Origin: Eimeria necatrix
Lineage: Eukaryota; Apicomplexa; Conoidasida; Eucoccidiorida; Eimeriidae
Direction: 5' to 3'
Assembly (NCBI RefSeq): GCF_000499385.1
Contig: NW_013655343.1
Span: 15,282 to 30,281, forward strand
Length of the DNA: 15,000 nucleotides
Part shown: positions 9,701 to 14,991 of the stretch, piece after piece
Numbering within the stretch: the first letter of the stretch is position 1
How the letters are laid out: each line of letters begins with the position of its first letter
Position numbers and translations under genes: made by a program
Notes under the pieces: generated by a model
The model's database searches: none
Seen by the model: only the letters and a program-made list of their open reading frames with translations
Told to the model about the DNA's origin: nothing

Positions 9701-12237
9701 AAAAAAAAGTAAAAAAAAGTAAAAAAGAATAAAAAAAGCACCTGTTTTGCTCCTGCCGCCCTCGAGGAAGACCTCGAGGACTCCGTATCTGCGGGCGACG
9801 CACTTGACGAAGAGTTGGAGAAGAAGTTTTTTGATTTTTGGAATTATTTCTTTTTCCAAACTTTCGGCTTTTGTCTTTTCGCGGGAAACGAAAAAGGCGC
9901 CGGCCCTGCGCAGCAGCTGGTGGACCATGCGAATGGCCCCGAAGGCCTCGTCTGCGGCGATGAAGGGCAGCGGCACTCCGTAGGTGAAACACACGTAGGA
10001 AATCAGCAAAAAGTCCTGCAAACGCAGCGCCGCTCGCCACAGAGCCCCCAATTCCAAAACCTTTTCCTTTTCCAGTTCAAAAATTAAAAAAAAACGAAAA
10101 AAAACGAACAAAAACGAACAAAAACGAAAAAAAACGAAAAAAAAACGAAAAGTCCAAACGCCAGGTGTACGTACACCCCAGCGCCCGCAGCGGCGCGCGC
10201 GGAAAGCGAAGCGAAAGCGGCGTCAAAAGAAGGAAAACGAACGCGAAAAAGCGGAAAAAGGAAATAAAAGAGTAAATAAAAAGAAATAAGAGGAATTAAA
10301 ACGAAAAAAACGGATTAAATCGGATTTAAAGAGCCGGATCGGCGGACCATGTAGCTGCGGTGGGTGGGCAGCAGCAGCACTGGCCCCGCAGCTGTCTGTA
10401 CAGCCCGCTTCAACTGCTGCATGTGAGTTTCTTCCACTATTATTCTGTCAAATAAAAAAGAAAAAGATTTCTGAAAAAGTCCCGCGAGAAGATACACCGC
10501 GTGCGGCTCGATGCTCCCCGCCATCCGGGTGTACAGACACTCCACCTCCCGCCACGCCTCCCGCGAAGCCTCCTCCGCCGCCTCTGCCACAAACCACAAA
10601 CCACAAACCCTAAACCCTAAACCCTAAACCCTAAACCCTAAACCCTAGCAACTGGCAACTGAAACGGGAATGGACTTCAGTGCACAGAGGAATAAATGCA
10701 ATTAAATAAATGCAATCAAATAAGTGCAATTAAATAAAGGCAATTAAATGCAATTAAATAAATGCAATTAAATAAAGGCAATTAAATAAAATAAATCCAA
10801 TTAAATAAATGTAATTAAATAAATGCAATTAAATAAATAAAATGAATGCAATTAAATAAATAAAATGAATGCAATTAAATAAATGCAATTAAATACATGC
10901 AATTGAGTAAATAAAATGAATGCAATTAAATAAATGCAACTAAATAACTGCAATTAAATAAATGCAATTAAATAAATGCAATTAAATAAATGCAATTAAA
11001 TAATGCAATTAAATAACTGCAACTAAATAAATGCAACTAAATAAATGCAATTAAATAATGCAATTAAATAAATGCAACTAAATAAAATAAATGCAATTAA
11101 ATGCAACTAAATAAATACAATTAAATAATGCAATTAAATAAATAAAATAAATGCAATTAAATAATTGCAAGAATGCAACTTCGGAACCTGCAAAGAAGGA
11201 AGCGTTTGGAAACCGCTATTTGGGGTTTAGGGTTTATGTGGTTTAGCATTTGCAGCGTTGCAGCGCGCCGGTGTTGTGAGGGCTGGTGAAACCCTAATTT
11301 AGGGTTTAGGGTTTGCAGCGTTGGAGCGCGCTGGCGGTGGTTTGCAGCGAAACCCTCATTTAGGGTTTAGGGTTTAGGGTTTGCAGCGTTGGAGCGCGCT
11401 GCGGTGGTTTGCAGCGAAACCCTAATTTAGGGTTTAGGGTTTAGGGTTTGTGCGCGTACGGGGGCTGGGGTTTTGTCGCTTGTTTTTGCGGGCGAGGCGC
11501 TGCGCCGCGAGGGTTTGGACGAGGGTTTGGAGTTGAGGGTTTTGAAGAACAAACTGCGAAAGAGAAGAAGGGTTTGGCGAGGGTTTGAGGGGCGGAGCTG
11601 CTGCCACGAACTGCAAACAAGAAAACCCTCCCCAAACCCTAAACCCTAAATCAGCGGATATCAACGGAGTGTCCATCAGGTACCGCTGCAGACAGTCCAT
11701 GTACAGCAGGGGCGGAGTCGGGGGCTCGCAAGCTGCAAATAAATAAATAAATAAATTAATTAATTAATTAATTAATTAATTAATTAATTAAATTCAAATT
11801 AATTAATTTAATTAATTTAATTAATTTAATTAAATTAATTAAGTTAAATTAAATTAGTTCAATTAGTTTGATTTGTTCGGGTCGTTTGATAGGTTTAATT
11901 CGTTTAATTAATTAGTTAATTAATTAATTCATCAAACTAATCAATTAACTGAATTAACTCACTTTATAAATAAATAAATAAATAAACAAATAAATGAATA
12001 AATAAATAAATAAATAAATAAAATACATAAAATAATTAATTATTTATTTATTTTAATTAAATGGTCTGAGGGCCCTTGAAGAGTCCATTTGGGAATTTCA
12101 AAAAATAAAAAACTAAATCGAAAAGACAAAAAGAATTAAAAAACGAAAATAAAAGAATACACAAATAAATAAATAAATGAATATATGAATAAATGAATAA
12201 ATAAATGAATAAATGAATAAATAAATGATTAAATGAA

Positions 12238-12272
<35 letters not shown>

Positions 12273-12662
12273 AAATTAATTAATTAATTAAATGGACTGG
12301 GGGCTCCTTAAGAAGCCACTTGGCAATCCCGTAAAAGAGTGAAAATATAAATGGCCAAAAAGGAAATAAAAAAAGAAAATAAAAAAAACAATTAATTAAT
12401 TAATTAATTGTTAATAAAGAATTAATTAATTAATTAATTGATTCTTTAATTAATTAATTAATCAAAGAATTAAAGAATTAATTGATCAAATAATTAATTA
12501 AATGACAATTAATTGAATAAATAATTATTTAATTCGCCTGACAAAAGAATGAAAGTTTAAATAATCAAAAAGGACCCAAAAAAGACCAAAATAAACCCCA
12601 AAAAAGCCCAAAAAGAGCCAAAAGAATCAAAAAAAGCAAATAAAAAGAAGAAATAACCAATC

Positions 12663-12719
<57 letters not shown>

Positions 12720-13656
12720 TTTGACCTGAAGGCTCTTTAAGGAGCCATCTGGCGATTCCGTAGAAGAAAGAACGGATGTACAAACAGTCCAAAATGACTC
12801 AAAAAAACCCGAAAAAGACCCAAAAAAGCTCAAAATAAACCCAAAAAAAGCCCAAAAAGAGCTAAAAAGAGGAAATAAAAAGAATAAACAAATAAATAAA
12901 TAAATAAATAAACAAATAACTGACCTGAGGGCTCTTTAAGGAGCCATCTGGCGATTCCGTAGAAGAAAGAATGGATGTACAAACAGCCCAAAAAAACTCA
13001 AAAAAACCCAAAAAAGACCCAAAAAAGCTCAAAATAAACCCCAAAAAGCCCAAAAAGAGCTACAAAAAGAAATAAAAAGAATAAATAAATAAATAAATAA
13101 ATAAATAAATATTTATTTTACCTGAGGGCTCTTTAAGGAGCCACCTGGCGATTCCGTAGAAGAAAGAATGGATGTATAAATAGTCAAAAAAAACCAAAAA
13201 AGACCCAAAAAAGACCAAAATAAACCCAAAAAAAGCCCAAAAAGAACTAAAAAAAGGAAATAAAAAGAATAAATAAATAAATAAATAAATAAATAAATAT
13301 TTATTTTACCTGAGGGCTCTTTAAGGAGCCACCTGGCGATTCCGTAGAAGAAAGAATGGATGTATAAATAGTCAAAAAAAACCAAAAAAGACCCAAAAAA
13401 GACCAAAATAAACCCAAAAAAAGCCCAAAAAGAACTAAAAAAAGGAAATAAAAAGAATAAATAAATAAATTAATAAATAAATAAATAATTATTTTACCTG
13501 AGGGCTCTTTAAGGAGCCATCTGGCGATTCCGTAGAAGAAAGAATGGATGTACAAACAGCCCAAAAAAACTCAAAAAAACCCAAAAAAGACCCAAAAAAG
13601 CTCAAAATAAACCCAAAAAAAGCCCAAAAAGAGCTAAAAAAAGGAAATAAAAAGAA

Positions 13657-13689
<33 letters not shown>

Positions 13690-14041
13690 AATTTACCTGA
13701 GGGCTCTTTAAGGAGCCACCTGGCGATTCCGTAGAAGAAAGAATGGATGTATTCTCTCCAGTTGATGTTCTGTACGGAAACGGCCCACTGGGCCCTTTCT
13801 TGCGGCGAAAGCATGCGGTGTATGTACACCGCGTTTTGCTGCTCGAAAACCCACTCTTGGTAAGAAAAGGGGTGCAGCGCAGCAGCAGCTTTTTCGGCTT
13901 TTTGGAGACCCAGCAGCAGCAAATCGAGGCCTTTCTGCAGCTGCGAAGCAGCAGGAGCCACGCGCCCCAACGAGTGCCACAGCAGCAAACTCGGCAGCTT
14001 CTGCTGCACGAAAAAACGCCTGCAAACAACCCCCACACATC

Positions 14042-14090
<49 letters not shown>

Positions 14091-14223
14091 AGCAGCAGCA
14101 GCAGCAAAACCGCAGCAGCAACAGCAGCAAAACCGCAGCAGCACCAGCAGCAAAACCGCAGCAGCAGCAGCGAAACCGCAGCAGCAGCAGCAGCGAAACC
14201 GCAGCAGCAGCAGCAGCAAAACC

Positions 14224-14270
<47 letters not shown>

Positions 14271-14438
14271 CCGCTGGAACTGTTTGAAGTCTGTGTCGAA
14301 GAAGGGAGTGGTCATGTGTCTCTTGACTCTGGCGTAAAAGGGACACAACATATTATATTCTCTTCCGTGGACTAAAAGGTCTTTCCAGAATGTGGGGTTT
14401 AAGTCGCTGCTGCAGCAGTGGACCACGTAGACTCCGGG

Positions 14439-14474
<36 letters not shown>

Positions 14475-14528
14475 AGCAGCGGGGGCCACGGCCGGCGCTG
14501 CGGCGGACGCGCCCACGTGCGCGGCGCC

Positions 14529-14588
<60 letters not shown>

Positions 14589-14957
14589 CAGCGGCGGCAG
14601 CTCGGCGGGGCGCAGGATGCAGCTGGGGTCCACGTGGCTTGCTGCTGCGCGCGTTGCTGCTGCTGCGACGGTGTCGTCTGCTGCTGCTGCTGCTGCTGCT
14701 GCGCTGCTGCCCGCCCGCTGCAGCAGCAACGCGTTCGAAGCAGCAACAGCAGCAGCAGCAACTATCAAAGAATCCGCCACCACATCCACCGGCACTTGGT
14801 CGCCAATGAACTCGGGGTTTGCAGGCAAACACCGCAGAATCCCCAGCGCGCCTGACAACAAACCCTAAACCCTAAACCCTAAACCCTAAACCCTAAACCC
14901 TAAACCCTAGTCAAAGCCTGGGCGCCGCAAACCGAGCTTTCAAACACTCAAAAAGAA

Positions 14958-14991
<34 letters not shown>

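Noticed and set aside
9115..9741. Long Phe/Leu-rich minus-strand open frames that look like membrane proteins
   Set aside because: They are the reverse reading of A-rich intron sequence between two well-supported FARAT exons, with no motif and no start context.
12862..13564. Minus-strand frames with repeated FLGLFWSFLG-like stretches
   Set aside because: They come from AAAAAAGACCCAAAAAAG spacer sequence in the duplicated intron units. Only the short IHSFFYGIARWLLKEPS part derives from an exon.
13743..14375. Plus-strand open frame of about 210 codons opposite the FAR exon
   Set aside because: It is rich in Gln/Cys/Ser runs from the CAG repeats and contains no motif, while the minus frame carries conserved FAR blocks throughout.
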